DNA of 64,000 nt from Cronobacter malonaticus LMG 23826 (GCF_001277215.2 NZ_CP013940.1:62001-126000), one strand, 5' to 3'; counted from the first letter of the stretch, positions 19,267-28,932 are shown. The notes: generated by a model from the sequence alone, not told the origin. Program-made: numbers and translations.

Positions 19267-20331
19267 CTACCCCGGCAGCCGGGTTTTCGGACGGCCTGGG
19301 CCAAGCAGCACGGCGAGCTTGCTGCCGCCGTGCGTGGTTTCCATCCAGATCTTACAGACGCTGGTAAGCGGCACCGAGAGCAGCATGCCGACCGGCCCCA
19401 GCAGCCATCCCCAGAACAGCAGCGAGAGGAACACCACCATCGTAGACATCCCAAGGCGGTGGCCCATCATGCGCGGCTCGACGATATTTCCCAGTATCAT
19501 GTGCACCAGCGAGAACAGCAGCCCCACCATCACCACTTCATACACGCCATTAAACAGCAGCGCCTGGATCATGGGCGGGATTGCCGAGAGCACCGCGCCG
19601 ATATTGGGAATGTAGTTGAGCAGAAAACCGAGCACGCCCCACATCAGCGCGAACTGAATATCAAGCAGCGTCAGGCCGAGCCAGATGATGACGCCGGTCC
19701 ACAGGCTGATGAGCGTTTTCAGCGCCAGATAGTGGCTGACGCCTTTTAACGCGCGGTGTAGCCCGGCGATGTGCAGTTGCGGGTTAGAGAGCGCGAAACG
19801 CAGCTTATAAGGCACGTGGCGCACTTCAAACAGCATAAAGACCACCGTCATCACCAGCAGCACGACGCTTGCCATCGCGCCGGAGAGTTGCGTCATCAGC
19901 GTCGTGGCGAAGGTCATCATCTTGTCGGAGTCCATGCGTTGCAGCATACGCTCCGGCGAAAGATGCAGGTGCATAAACGGCACCATTTCCTGAAGATGCA
20001 GCAGTTTTCGCGTCAGTTCCTTATTATATTTCGGCATTAACGCGACAAATTCATTAAACGACGCCGCCAGCACGCCTAACAGCAGCGTCAGGCCTATCAG
20101 CATCACAAACACGACGATAGTAATGGCGACAGGACGGCGAAAGCCCCGGCGCATAAACCAGGTCACCAGCGGGTTGAGCACAATCGCCAGAAACAGCGCC
20201 AGCAGCAGCGGAACAATCATATCCGCCGCGGCGTGAATACCGGCCAGAATAATCACCAGCGCTGCCAGCTTTTGCAGCATATGCAGGCCGACTTTATCTT
20301 GTTGGGGTTGGGGTCGTTGTGGACCAATCAT
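19267..20331 (-). CDS. yhhT: AI-2E family transporter YhhT (PerM-like)
   Basis: A 354-residue inner membrane protein with about eight helices, closely matching E. coli YhhT (HAAADMIVPLLLALFLAIVLNP, ALKGVSHYLALKTL, NYIPNIGAVLSAIPPM, SLLFWGWLLGPVGMLLSVPLT). The AI-2E exporter/PerM family covers putative exporters of autoinducer-2 and other solutes; the substrate of YhhT is not known. The ATG at 20331 with GGA upstream is chosen over a TTG two codons earlier. Its stop lies 4 bp from the stop of the NlpC/P60 gene (convergent). Confidence 0.92.
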   Translation of the reverse strand: MIGPQRPQPQQDKVGLHMLQKLAALVIILAGIHAAADMIVPLLLALFLAIVLNPLVTWFMRRGFRRPVAITIVVFVMLIGLTLLLGVLAASFNEFVALMPKYNKELTRKLLHLQEMVPFMHLHLSPERMLQRMDSDKMMTFATTLMTQLSGAMASVVLLVMTVVFMLFEVRHVPYKLRFALSNPQLHIAGLHRALKGVSHYLALKTLISLWTGVIIWLGLTLLDIQFALMWGVLGFLLNYIPNIGAVLSAIPPMIQALLFNGVYEVVMVGLLFSLVHMILGNIVEPRMMGHRLGMSTMVVFLSLLFWGWLLGPVGMLLSVPLTSVCKIWMETTHGGSKLAVLLGPGRPKTRLPG

Positions 20332-20478
20332 AACCAATTCCTTTTATGAGGGCTTTCTTAGTGTAGTGTGCAATGGGCATTGCGCCGCAGGGGGGAAGTC
20401 TGAAACGCGGGCGTTTCCGTTGAAGGAAATTTCAGGTTTATACTGACGCTACCGCTGTTGCCAAAAAAGTGAAATGTC

Positions 20479-21669
20479 ATGCCGGATGTAAGCGCCGACC
20501 CCGCATTAAGCGGCTTGCGGCTGAACCTGAAAATCGTCTCTATCGTTATCTTCAACTTCGCTACCTTTCTGACCATCGGCCTGCCGCTCGCGGTACTGCC
20601 GGGCTATGTCCATGATGTGATGGGGTTTAGCCCGTTCTGGGCGGGGCTGGTTATCAGTCTTCAGTATATCGCCACGCTGATAAGCCGTCCTCATGCCGGG
20701 CGCTATGCCGATCTCTGGGGGCCGAAAACCGTGGTGATCGTCGGTATGTCGGGCTGTCTGCTGAGCGGCGCGAGCTATTTTCTGGCGTGGTGGGGTGGCG
20801 GCGCGCCGCTGTTGTCGCTGGCGCTTTTGTGTCTCGGGCGCGTGGTGCTGGGCTTTGGGCAGAGCTGCGCGGGAACCGGCTCGACGCTCTGGGGCGTCGG
20901 CGTGGTCGGTTCGACGCATATCGGCAAAGTGATCTCCTGGAACGGCGTGGTCACCTACGGCGCAATGGCCGTGGGCGCGCCGCTCGGCGCGCTGCTGTAC
21001 CGCCACGGCGGCCTGCCGCTGGTGGCGGGCGTCATTATGGGGGTTGCGCTGCTTGGCATTGTGTTAGCCCTGCCGCGTCCGGCCGTGAAGGCGAGCAAGG
21101 GGAAACCGTTGCCGTTTCGCGCGGTGCTCGGCAAGGTCTGGCCGTTCGGCATGGCGCTGGCGCTCACTACTTCCGGCTTCGGGGTGATCGCCACGTTTAT
21201 TACGCTGTTCTATCAGGCGAAAGGCTGGGATGGCGCGGCCTTCGCGCTAACGCTGTTCAGCGGCGCGTTTGTCGGCACACGCTTGTTATTCCCTAACGCG
21301 ATTAACCGGCTGGGCGGCATTAACGTGACGCTTATCTGCGGCGTGGTGGAAACGGTCGGGTTGCTGATGGTTGGGCTGGCGGTGGAGCCGTGGATGGCGA
21401 AAGCGGGGACGTTTCTCGCAGGCGCAGGCTTCTCGCTGGTCTTCCCGGCGCTCGGCGTTGTGGCGGTGAAGGCGGTGCCGCAGAGTAATCAGGGCGCGGC
21501 GCTCGCCACCTATACGCTGTTTATGGATCTGTCGCTCGGGATAACCGGCCCGGCGGCAGGCGTGCTGATGGCCTGGGCGGGCGTACCGGCGATCTATCTG
21601 GCGGCGGCGGGGCTGGTGCTGCTCGCCATTCTCTTAAGCGTACAGCTAAAAAAACGGCCCGCCCCGTAA
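20479..21669 (+). CDS. yhhS: Major facilitator superfamily transporter YhhS
   Basis: A 396-residue 12-helix MFS permease matching E. coli YhhS (405 residues). The MFS loop motif between helices 2 and 3 appears as GRYADLWGPKTVV. Conserved stretches include GVGVVGSTHIGKVISWNGVVTYG and GAGFSLVFPALGVVAVKAVPQ. In E. coli it has been linked to arabinose and glyphosate efflux, so a general efflux role is plausible. It is divergent from yhhT over 147 bp. It ends in a short GC-rich stem-loop shared with dcrB. Confidence 0.93.
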   Translation: MPDVSADPALSGLRLNLKIVSIVIFNFATFLTIGLPLAVLPGYVHDVMGFSPFWAGLVISLQYIATLISRPHAGRYADLWGPKTVVIVGMSGCLLSGASYFLAWWGGGAPLLSLALLCLGRVVLGFGQSCAGTGSTLWGVGVVGSTHIGKVISWNGVVTYGAMAVGAPLGALLYRHGGLPLVAGVIMGVALLGIVLALPRPAVKASKGKPLPFRAVLGKVWPFGMALALTTSGFGVIATFITLFYQAKGWDGAAFALTLFSGAFVGTRLLFPNAINRLGGINVTLICGVVETVGLLMVGLAVEPWMAKAGTFLAGAGFSLVFPALGVVAVKAVPQSNQGAALATYTLFMDLSLGITGPAAGVLMAWAGVPAIYLAAAGLVLLAILLSVQLKKRPAP

Positions 21670-21687
21670 AGGGCAGGCCGCGGTTTT
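21648..21687. terminator. Terminator between yhhS and dcrB
   Basis: CGGCCCGCCC...GGGCAGGCCG stem (one mismatch) flanked by AAAAAAA on the left and GTTTT on the right; it can serve both convergent genes. The left A-tract lies inside the last codons of yhhS. Confidence 0.65.
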
Positions 21688-21708
21688 AAGCGTAATCTTT
21701 ACTGCGGA

Positions 21709-22266
21709 TTACTTCACCACGATGGTGTTGATGATGTTCTCTGCGGTGCTCTGCGCCTGCTGCTGGTTATCGGCAGGCAGCGTGATTTGCAGGGTCAGCA
21801 GTTTGTCATCGACATTGCCCAGCACCACGGAGGAGTAAGCGGTCTGACCTTTGGCAGAGATGACGGTGTCAAGCTGCTGCATCTTCTGGCCTTTGATTTC
21901 AATCGCTTTATTAGTCACGACCTGCAGTTGCGGGTCGCGGGCGCGCTGCTGATCTTCAAGACGCTTCGCCAGCACTTCCAGCGATTCCTGGCTTTTCTCG
22001 CCGACGATAACGATCACGGCTTTCTGGCCGGTCTGATCGGAGTAGACATGCATGTTGTTCGCCTGGGTGCCCACTTTACCGCTCTGATCGGTCATATCCG
22101 CCGGCAGGGAGAAGCTCAGTTTACCGTCCAGCAGGCTGACCGGCTGGCCGGAGGCTTCGCTCTGTGAGGCACCGGCGCTGGCCGGCGCGTTGCTGTCTTT
22201 GTTGTCGCAGGCGGCAAGCCCCATCACCAGCAGGCCAATACCGACATATTTCACCAGATTGCGCAT
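21709..22266 (-). CDS. dcrB: Lipoprotein DcrB
   Basis: A 185-residue inner-membrane-associated lipoprotein. The lipobox LAAC places the lipidated Cys at residue 20, followed by Asp at +2 (CDNK), which fits retention in the inner membrane. A low-complexity Ser/Ala linker (residues about 25-40) leads to the conserved domain ([26 protein letters not shown]). Length and sequence match E. coli DcrB, required for phage C1/C6 DNA entry and implicated in lipoprotein maturation. It is downstream of yhhQ on the same strand, 73 bp apart. Confidence 0.95.
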   Translation of the reverse strand: MRNLVKYVGIGLLVMGLAACDNKDSNAPASAGASQSEASGQPVSLLDGKLSFSLPADMTDQSGKVGTQANNMHVYSDQTGQKAVIVIVGEKSQESLEVLAKRLEDQQRARDPQLQVVTNKAIEIKGQKMQQLDTVISAKGQTAYSSVVLGNVDDKLLTLQITLPADNQQQAQSTAENIINTIVVK

Positions 22267-22339
22267 TCACTTATTCCTTTACAAGAGACGGTCAATACGA
22301 CCCATCCCTGCATCTTAACACAAGAAATTCCGTGAACCT

Positions 22340-23005
22340 TTAACCGCGCTGCAGCACGTGGAAATCGGATTTATCCGCCAGCTTTTTCAACAGCATATTC
22401 AGCAGCACGCCGTACATCGGCAGGAAGAACACCAGGCTGATAAGCACCTTGAAGGTGTAGTCCACCAGCGCGATTTCCATCCAGTGTTCGGCCATAAACG
22501 GATCCGGGCTGCGCCAGAAGGCGATAAAGAAGAACGACAGCGTATCGCTGACGTTACCGAGCAGCAGTGACGCGCCCGGCGCCAGCCACCAGTGCGGGCT
22601 TTGGCGCAGGCGGTTAAAGACATGCACGTCGAGGATCTGCCCGAGCGCATAGGCCATAAAGCTCGCGGTCGCGATACGCGCGACGAACAGATTGAAGTGC
22701 GACAGCGCGCCAAACCCTTGCCAGCTCCCCATATAAAACAGCGAGGAGATCACATAGGAGACCAGCAGCGCTGGCATCATCACGGCGAAAATAATGCGAC
22801 GAGCCAGCGGCGCGCCAAAAATGCGCACAGTCAGATCGGTGGCGAGGAAAATAAACGGAAAGCTAAACGCGCCCCAGGTGGTGTGAAAACCAAAAATGGA
22901 GACGGGCAGCTGCACCAGATAGTTGCTGGAGGTGATTACCAACAAATGAAACAACGAAAGCCAGACGAGCGCATTGCGCCGCTGACCAGGAGTAAAAGAC
23001 GTCAT
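22340..23005 (-). CDS. yhhQ: Queuosine precursor transporter YhhQ
   Basis: A 221-residue, six-helix inner membrane protein, the same length as E. coli YhhQ, which imports the queuosine precursors preQ0 and preQ1. Diagnostic segments: LVITSSNYLVQLPVSIFGFHTTWGA, ATDLTVRIFGAPLARRIIF and GNVSDTLSFFFIAFW. The Cronobacter-like protein keeps all of these. It is divergent from tusA. An inverted repeat (ATGATAC/GTATCAT, 23094-23113) lies in the shared 206-bp region. I see no preQ1 riboswitch. Confidence 0.95.
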   Translation of the reverse strand: MTSFTPGQRRNALVWLSLFHLLVITSSNYLVQLPVSIFGFHTTWGAFSFPFIFLATDLTVRIFGAPLARRIIFAVMMPALLVSYVISSLFYMGSWQGFGALSHFNLFVARIATASFMAYALGQILDVHVFNRLRQSPHWWLAPGASLLLGNVSDTLSFFFIAFWRSPDPFMAEHWMEIALVDYTFKVLISLVFFLPMYGVLLNMLLKKLADKSDFHVLQRG

Positions 23006-23211
23006 ATTGTGACCTTTTTGTTAGTTGGGGTGAGGGAACCCAGTTCATCTTCATGCTAAGGCAGACGCAGCGCGTTTGCGCAAAAGCCGCCGCATGATAC
23101 TGCTTTGTATCATCAATGCAATGGTTAATTTTAACGCAATCGTTCACATGAGTTGCGTCACAAAAAACGGGGGGTAAACTAAGGCGGTTTTTTCATAACG
23201 CCGAGAGAAGC

Positions 23212-23457
23212 ATGACCGATCTGTTCGCCAACCCTGACCACACCCTGGACGCTCTCGGGCTGCGCTGCCCTGAGCCGGTAATGATGGTGCGTAAAACCGT
23301 GCGTAATATGCAGCCCGGCGAAACGCTGCTGATCGTGGCCGATGATCCGGCGACGACGCGCGATATCCCTGGCTTCTGCCGCTTTATGGAGCATGAACTG
23401 GTGGCCTCGCAAACCGAAACGCTGCCGTATCGCTATCTGCTGCGTAAAAATCAGTAA
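23212..23457 (+). CDS. tusA: Sulfur carrier protein TusA
   Basis: An 81-residue cytosolic sulfur carrier. It accepts persulfide sulfur from IscS at Cys19 ([14 protein letters not shown]) and passes it to TusBCD for 2-thiouridine formation in tRNA and for molybdopterin synthesis. Length and the CPxP motif are as in E. coli. The ATG follows GAGAGAAGC. A terminator-like hairpin lies 11 bp after the stop. Confidence 0.96.
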   Translation: MTDLFANPDHTLDALGLRCPEPVMMVRKTVRNMQPGETLLIVADDPATTRDIPGFCRFMEHELVASQTETLPYRYLLRKNQ

Positions 23458-23467
23458 TCCCTGCCGT

Positions 23468-23490
23468 AAGCCGCCGTCATGCGGCTTTCT
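23468..23490 (+). terminator. Terminator after tusA
   Basis: AAGCCGC/GCGGCTT stem with a 6-nt loop followed by TCT; short T-run, so moderate strength. Confidence 0.65.
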
Positions 23491-23575
23491 GAACTCACGT
23501 CACATTCTTTTTAAACCCTTGTTTCAAAGTTGTTGCTTTTGTGAGGCGCTTCACCCTGCCTTTACAGGACGTCGT

Positions 23576-23617
23576 CTAGTTTATAACCGACAAATCAAAA
23601 CACCGTTTTATAACTAG
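23576..23617. promoter_or_regulatory. Inverted repeat upstream of the TRAP operon, candidate operator
   Basis: CTAGTTTATAA (23576-23586) and TTTTATAACTAG (23606-23617) are near-mirror arms separated by 19 bp. They end 27 bp before the dctP-like start codon, in an AT-rich stretch. The arms could be the site of a dimeric regulator; no regulator gene is adjacent. Confidence 0.4.
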
Positions 23618-23644
23618 CCTGTCCTTATCCTCTGGAGCGACCCG

Positions 23645-24628
23645 ATGAAAAAGCGATTTATCCCGGCCCTGGCCGGTCTTTGCCTCTCCACCGCGTCACT
23701 GCTGTTTGCGCCCGCTCTTCATGCGCAAGTGATTAAAGCGGCCGATGTTCACCCGCAGGGATACCCGAATGTCGTCGCCGTGCAAAACATGGGTGAAAAG
23801 TTAAAACAACAAACCAACGGCGAGCTGGAAATTAAAACGTTTCCGGGCGGCGTGCTGGGCGATGAGAAGCAGATGATCGAACAGGCGCAGATGGGCGCTA
23901 TCGACATGATCCGCGTTTCAATGGCCCCGGTCGCGGCGATTTTGCCGGAGATCGAGGTTTTTACGCTGCCTTACGTGTTTCGTGATGAAGACCATATGCA
24001 CAAGGTCATCGATGGCGATATCGGCAAGCAAATCGGCGACAAACTCACCAGCAACCCGAAATCACGGCTGGTCTTTTTAGGCTGGATGGACTCCGGCACC
24101 CGCAATTTAATCACCAAAAACCCGGTCGTGAAGCCTGACGATCTGAAAGGCATGAAAATCCGCGTACAGGGTAGCCCGGTCGCTATCGGCACGCTGAAAG
24201 CGATGGGCGCGAACGCCGTGGCGATGGGCGTGAGCGAAGTCTACAGCGGCCTGCAAACCGGCGTTATCGACGGCGCTGAAAACAACCCGCCGACCTATAT
24301 CGCGCACAACTACCTGCCGGTCGCGAAGCACTACACCCTGAGCGGCCACTTCATCATCCCCGAAATGCTGCTCTACTCGAAAGTGAAGTGGGACAAGCTC
24401 AAGCCCGAGCAGCAGCAGAAAATCCTGACGCTCGCTCGCGAGGCGCAAATGGAGCAGCGTGAACTGTGGAATGCCTACAACAAGCAGGCGCTCGACAAAA
24501 TGAAAGCGGGCGGCGTGCAGTTCCACGAGATCGATAAAGCGTATTTCGTTAACGCGACCGCGCCGGTGCGTGACCAGTATGGCGCGAAGCATCAGGATCT
24601 GATGAAAGCCATCGCCGACGTCAAATAA
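23645..24628 (+). CDS. TRAP transporter substrate-binding protein (DctP family)
   Basis: A 327-residue periplasmic binding protein. The signal peptide ends at about residue 27 (ALHA). The mature part has the DctP pattern: VKPDDLKGMKIRVQGSP with the conserved Arg that pairs with the ligand carboxylate, then MGVSEVYSGLQTGVIDGAENNPPTY. The ENNPPTY stretch is like that in binding proteins for sugar acids (uronates), so an aldonate/uronate ligand is a reasonable guess, not more. It is the first gene of a three-gene operon; the small permease follows after 48 bp. The operon is absent at this site in E. coli. Confidence 0.9.
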   Translation: MKKRFIPALAGLCLSTASLLFAPALHAQVIKAADVHPQGYPNVVAVQNMGEKLKQQTNGELEIKTFPGGVLGDEKQMIEQAQMGAIDMIRVSMAPVAAILPEIEVFTLPYVFRDEDHMHKVIDGDIGKQIGDKLTSNPKSRLVFLGWMDSGTRNLITKNPVVKPDDLKGMKIRVQGSPVAIGTLKAMGANAVAMGVSEVYSGLQTGVIDGAENNPPTYIAHNYLPVAKHYTLSGHFIIPEMLLYSKVKWDKLKPEQQQKILTLAREAQMEQRELWNAYNKQALDKMKAGGVQFHEIDKAYFVNATAPVRDQYGAKHQDLMKAIADVK

Positions 24629-24676
24629 CGTCTAACGCCGGGCTGGCCCCGGCGCCTCATCCTCTGCGGAGTATTT

Positions 24677-25186
24677 ATGTCCCGATTCTTTCTGGTCTGG
24701 ATGGATCGCCTGTACCTGCTCGCCATGATGGTGGCCGGGGTCGCGCTGTTAATCATGACGGTCGTGATCCCGATAGGGATTTTCTCGCGTTACGTGCTCA
24801 ACCGGGGAGAATCCTGGCCTGAGCCGGTCGCTATTATCTGCATGGTGACGTTTACCTTTATCGGCGCGGCGGTGGGTTACCGCGCAGGCTCGCATATCGC
24901 GGTCAACATGCTGACCGATCGCCTGCCGCCATTTGCGCAGCGGGTCTGCGCGCGCGTGGTCGATCTGCTGATGCTCATCATTTCCCTGGTGATGTTTTAC
25001 TACAGCGCCCTGTTGTGCATGGAGCTGTGGGAGCAGCCCGTCGCGGAGTTTCCGGTGCTCACGTCAGGAGAAAGTTATCTGCCGCTGCCCATCGGCTCGG
25101 CGGTGATGATTTTGTTCGTCATCGAGCGGCTGCTGTGGGGCTCTCAGGAGAACCGCCCGGTCGTGCTCATTGGCAACCATAGCTAG
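24677..25186 (+). CDS. TRAP transporter small permease (DctQ family)
   Basis: A 169-residue membrane protein with four helices, the DctQ type. Characteristic residues include SRYVLNRGESWPEPVAI after helix 1 and GYRAGSHIAVNML in the loop between helices 2 and 3. It pairs with the large permease to form the TRAP membrane unit, driven by a sodium gradient (family knowledge). It begins behind CGGAG and the large permease follows after an 11-bp gap, so the genes are cotranscribed. Confidence 0.9.
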   Translation: MSRFFLVWMDRLYLLAMMVAGVALLIMTVVIPIGIFSRYVLNRGESWPEPVAIICMVTFTFIGAAVGYRAGSHIAVNMLTDRLPPFAQRVCARVVDLLMLIISLVMFYYSALLCMELWEQPVAEFPVLTSGESYLPLPIGSAVMILFVIERLLWGSQENRPVVLIGNHS

Positions 25187-25197
25187 CGGAGAACGTT

Positions 25198-26484
25198 ATG
25201 GACGCATTTATCTTACTGGCCACGCTGGCAGTGCTGCTGGCGCTCGGGATGCCGGTCGCTTTCGCGGTGGGCCTGAGCGCCATCGTGGGCGCGCTCTGGA
25301 TAGATCTGCCGCTGGAGGCGCTGATGATCCAGATAACCAGCGGCGTTAACAAATTTACGCTGCTGGCGATCCCGTTTTTTATCCTGGCGGGCGCGATTAT
25401 GGCCGAAGGCGGCATCGCTCGTCGGCTGGTGAACTTCGCCTATCTGTTTGTGGGGTTTATCCGCGGCGGGCTGTCGCTGGTGAATATTGTCGCTTCGACG
25501 TTTTTCGGCGCGATTTCCGGCTCGTCGGTGGCGGATACCGCGTCTATCGGCAGCGTGATGATCCCGGAGATGGAAAAGAAAGGCTACCCGCGTGAATACG
25601 CCGCGGCGGTCACGGCGAGCGGTTCAGTGCAGGCGATCCTTATTCCACCCAGCCATAACTCCGTTATCTATTCGCTGGCGGCGGGCGGCACCGTGTCCAT
25701 CGCGACGCTGTTTATCGCGGGCGTGTTGCCGGGGCTGCTGCTGGGGCTGAGTCTGATGGTGCTCTGCATCGCTTTCGCGAGGCGGCGCGGCTACCCGAAA
25801 GGCGAGCGGATCCCACTTAGACAGGCGCTGAAAATTTTCATCGATGCGCTATGGGGGCTGATAACGGTCGTGATTATTCTGGGCGGCATTCTGACCGGCG
25901 TGTTTACCGCGACGGAATCCGCGGCGGTAGCGTGCCTGTGGGCGTTTTTCGTGACGATGTTTATCTACCGCGATTACAAATGGAGCGAGCTGCCGAAGCT
26001 GATGTTCCGCACCGTGAAAACGGTGACGATCGTGATGATCCTCATCGGCTTTGCGGCGGCGTTCGGCGCGGTGATGACGTATATGCAACTGCCGACGCGC
26101 ATTACGGAATTTTTCACGACGCTGTCGGATAACAGATACGTCATTCTGATGTACCTCAACATCATGCTGTTGTTGATTGGCACGCTGATGGACATGGCGC
26201 CGATCATTTTGATCCTGACGCCGGTGCTGTTACCGGTCGCTAACCAGCTCGGCATTGATCCGGTGCATTTCGGGATGATCATGATGGTGAATCTTGGGAT
26301 CGGGCTGATTACGCCGCCGGTGGGGTCGGTGCTGTTTGTGGCGAGCGCCGTGAGTAAGCAGAATATCGAAACCGTGGTGCGTGCCATGCTGCCGTTTTAT
26401 GGCGTGCTGCTTATTGTGCTGGCGATGGTGACTTACATTCCGGCCATTTCGCTCTGGCTGCCGCGAGTGTTAGGGATGATGTAA
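25198..26484 (+). CDS. TRAP transporter large permease (DctM family)
   Basis: A 428-residue membrane protein with about 11-12 helices, the transport channel of the TRAP system. It has the DctM signatures GMPVAFAVGLSAIVG, IPFFILAGAIMAEGGIA, STFFGAISGSSVADTASIG, and in the second half GIGLITPPVGSVLFVAS. Length is normal for the family. It is the last gene of the operon; a run of palindromic repeats follows instead of a clear terminator. Confidence 0.92.
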   Translation: MDAFILLATLAVLLALGMPVAFAVGLSAIVGALWIDLPLEALMIQITSGVNKFTLLAIPFFILAGAIMAEGGIARRLVNFAYLFVGFIRGGLSLVNIVASTFFGAISGSSVADTASIGSVMIPEMEKKGYPREYAAAVTASGSVQAILIPPSHNSVIYSLAAGGTVSIATLFIAGVLPGLLLGLSLMVLCIAFARRRGYPKGERIPLRQALKIFIDALWGLITVVIILGGILTGVFTATESAAVACLWAFFVTMFIYRDYKWSELPKLMFRTVKTVTIVMILIGFAAAFGAVMTYMQLPTRITEFFTTLSDNRYVILMYLNIMLLLIGTLMDMAPIILILTPVLLPVANQLGIDPVHFGMIMMVNLGIGLITPPVGSVLFVASAVSKQNIETVVRAMLPFYGVLLIVLAMVTYIPAISLWLPRVLGMM

Positions 26485-26512
26485 GGGCGGTGGCGGGTGT
26501 TCAGGTTGAGGT

Positions 26513-26669
26513 GGCGGGTGCACTTCGTTTACCCGCCCTACGAGTATTCCGGCCGATGTGATGTAGGGTGGGTAAGCGCAGCGCACCCACCGTATCAACC
26601 CAACGCCCTACAGCTGGTCTGGATGTGGGGATGTGGTTTTGTAGGGTGGGTAAGCGTAGCGCACCCACC
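26513..26669. repeat. Three palindromic repeats between the TRAP operon and zntA
   Basis: Copies at 26513-26541 (GGCGGGTGC...GCCCTAC), 26563-26591 and 26641-26669 (both GTAGGGTGGG...GCACCCACC, opposite orientation). They lie in the gap between two converging genes, where folded RNA could act as a 3' end. The last copy ends 11 bp before the zntA stop. Confidence 0.85.
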
Positions 26670-26679
26670 GTATCCTCCG

Positions 26680-28896
26680 TCAGCCGCGTTTACGTAACAG
26701 CCTTAACGCATTGGCGGTCACCAGCACTGTCGCACCCGTATCGGCCAGCACGGCCAGCCACAGGCCGGTTAACCCGAGCAGCGTCGTCACCAGGAAAACG
26801 GCTTTTAACCCCAGCGCAATTGCGATGTTCTGGCGAATATTACGGTGCGTGTCGCGGGCAAGCGCAATCATCTCCGGCAGCGCCGCCAGCCGGTTGTGCG
26901 TCAGCGCCGCGTCGGCGGCCTCCAGCGCCACATCGGTGCCGCTGCCCATCGCAATACCGATGGTCGCGGCTTTCATCGCCGGCGCGTCATTGATGCCGTC
27001 GCCGACCACCGCCAGCGGCGTGCGGGCGTTAAGCTCATTGACCGCCGCCACCTTATCCGCAGGCAGCAACCCGGCGCGGTATTCCATTCCCAACTCCGCG
27101 GCAATTGCCGCCGCCGCGCGCGGGTTATCGCCGGTCAGCATCACACTCCCCACACCCAGCGCCCGGAGTTTCTCCACCGCGTCGCGCGCGTCGGCGCGCT
27201 GCGTATCGCGTAGTGCCAGCGTGCCGAGAAGCCGATCGCTTGCGGTCACGACGATTACCGTCTGGCCCTGCGCTTCCTGCTCGCGGATGCGCGCCTGCCA
27301 GTCTGCCGGAAGCTCAATAGTCACTTTATCCGGCGCGCTGATGCGAAGCAGGCGGCCCTCCACCTGCGCTTCAACGCCCGCGCCCGCCAGCGTGCGCTGC
27401 GCACCGGCGCGAAGCGTCGCCACGCCGCGCGCGTTCGCCTCGCGCACCACCGCCTGCGCCAGCGGATGCGTGCTGCCCTGCTCAACGGCTGCGGCGTACG
27501 CCAGCAGCGCTTCCGCTTCCAGCCCGTCGACCGGATCGACCGCCGTCACCTGCGGCGTGCCCGCGGTCAGCGTGCCCGTTTTATCAAAAGCAATCTGCTC
27601 AACACGCCCCAGCGCCTCCAGCGCGGCACCGCCTTTGATCAGCGCGCCAAAGCGCGTGGCGGCTGCAAGGCCAGACGTGATAGCCGCAGGCGTCGAGATC
27701 ACCAGCGCGCACGGGCAGCCAATCAACAGCAGCGCCAGCGCTTTGTAAATCCACGGCAGCCAGGGGGCGGCAAACAGCAATGGCGGGATAAGCGCCGTCA
27801 GCAGCGCCGCCGCCATAATGACCGGGGTGTAGATGCGGCTAAAGCGATCGATAAAACGCTCGATCGGCGCGCGTTTCGATTCCGCCTCTTCAATCAGATG
27901 CAGAATGCGGTCAATGGCGCTGTCGCCGGGGCGTGAAGTGACTTCAAACGACACCAGACGATCGACGCTGGTCGCGCCCGCAGGAACTTTTTCGCCCGGC
28001 TGGCGCTCAACCGGCAGCGATTCGCCGGTCAGCGCGCTCTCATCGAAACTTGCCGCCGCGGCGAGCAGTTTGCCGTCTGCCGGAAGCCTGCCGCCTGCGG
28101 CCACTTCAATCACATCGCCGGGCTGGAGGTCGCTTATCGCCACGGTTTCACGCGCATCGCCGCGCAAACGCACGGCCGTTTCCGGGCGTAACGCCACCAG
28201 CGCACTGACGCCGCTGCGTGCACGATTTGCAGCCCATCCTTCCAGCCGTTCGCCGACTAAAAAGAGCAGCAGCACCATCGCCGCCTCTTCACTGGCCCCG
28301 ATAATCAGCGCGCCGGTGGCGGCCACGCTCATCAGCGTTTCGATGGCGAACGGATTGCCGCTGCGGATAAGACGCCACGCCTGACGCGCGACCGGGAACA
28401 GCCCGACCAGCGTGGTAATGGTGAACGCGATGCGTCCCGCCAGCGGATACACCTGCTCCAGCGCCCAGCTCAGCGCCATAAAGATGGCGATAGCGATAAT
28501 CGGCAGGTTTTCACGTAAGCCGGAAGGAGCAGCGGGCGCGGCGGTATTTGCCTCGCGCAGCGTATAACCGGCGGCGCGCACCGCCTGTTCAATCGCATCA
28601 CGCTGTGAAGCGGGGGCATCCACCACCAGTTTTTCGGTCGCGAATAATACCTGAACCTGACGCACTTCCGGCACCTGACGCACGGCGTTCTCCACTTTGC
28701 GGGCGCAGGCGGCGCAGTCCATACCGGCGACCTGCCAGCATAACGCGCCTGCGACTTCCTGCACCGGTGGCGGGTTTTCGCAGGCGTCGCTTTCACAGCA
28801 GGCCGCTTTGCTGATGGCCGGTTTTTGCGGCGCAGAGATAGGCGTCATTTTCGCAAACTGCGGCGTGGCGTGAGGCTTTTCAGAAGGGGTGCGCAT
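26680..28896 (-). CDS. zntA: Zn/Cd/Pb-exporting P1B-type ATPase ZntA
   Basis: A 738-residue inner-membrane ATPase that pumps Zn(II), Cd(II) and Pb(II) out of the cytosol. N-terminal metal-binding domain with GMDCAAC, preceded by a Cys-rich stretch (CCESDACENPP). Then the actuator domain (TGES), the CPC metal-transport motif in IGCPCALVIS, the phosphorylation site DKTGTLT, and GDGINDAPA. The ATG at 28896 is chosen because GGAGG lies six bases upstream; the frame is open ten codons further. A ZntR-type promoter lies directly upstream. Confidence 0.96.
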   Translation of the reverse strand: MRTPSEKPHATPQFAKMTPISAPQKPAISKAACCESDACENPPPVQEVAGALCWQVAGMDCAACARKVENAVRQVPEVRQVQVLFATEKLVVDAPASQRDAIEQAVRAAGYTLREANTAAPAAPSGLRENLPIIAIAIFMALSWALEQVYPLAGRIAFTITTLVGLFPVARQAWRLIRSGNPFAIETLMSVAATGALIIGASEEAAMVLLLFLVGERLEGWAANRARSGVSALVALRPETAVRLRGDARETVAISDLQPGDVIEVAAGGRLPADGKLLAAAASFDESALTGESLPVERQPGEKVPAGATSVDRLVSFEVTSRPGDSAIDRILHLIEEAESKRAPIERFIDRFSRIYTPVIMAAALLTALIPPLLFAAPWLPWIYKALALLLIGCPCALVISTPAAITSGLAAATRFGALIKGGAALEALGRVEQIAFDKTGTLTAGTPQVTAVDPVDGLEAEALLAYAAAVEQGSTHPLAQAVVREANARGVATLRAGAQRTLAGAGVEAQVEGRLLRISAPDKVTIELPADWQARIREQEAQGQTVIVVTASDRLLGTLALRDTQRADARDAVEKLRALGVGSVMLTGDNPRAAAAIAAELGMEYRAGLLPADKVAAVNELNARTPLAVVGDGINDAPAMKAATIGIAMGSGTDVALEAADAALTHNRLAALPEMIALARDTHRNIRQNIAIALGLKAVFLVTTLLGLTGLWLAVLADTGATVLVTANALRLLRKRG

Positions 28897-28932
28897 GGCG
28901 TCCTCCGGTAATGATAATTTTCTCATTACCAG

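Noticed and set aside
22340..23211. preQ1 riboswitch for yhhQ
   Set aside because: The region upstream of yhhQ has a short inverted repeat (23094-23113) but nothing I recognise as the preQ1 fold.
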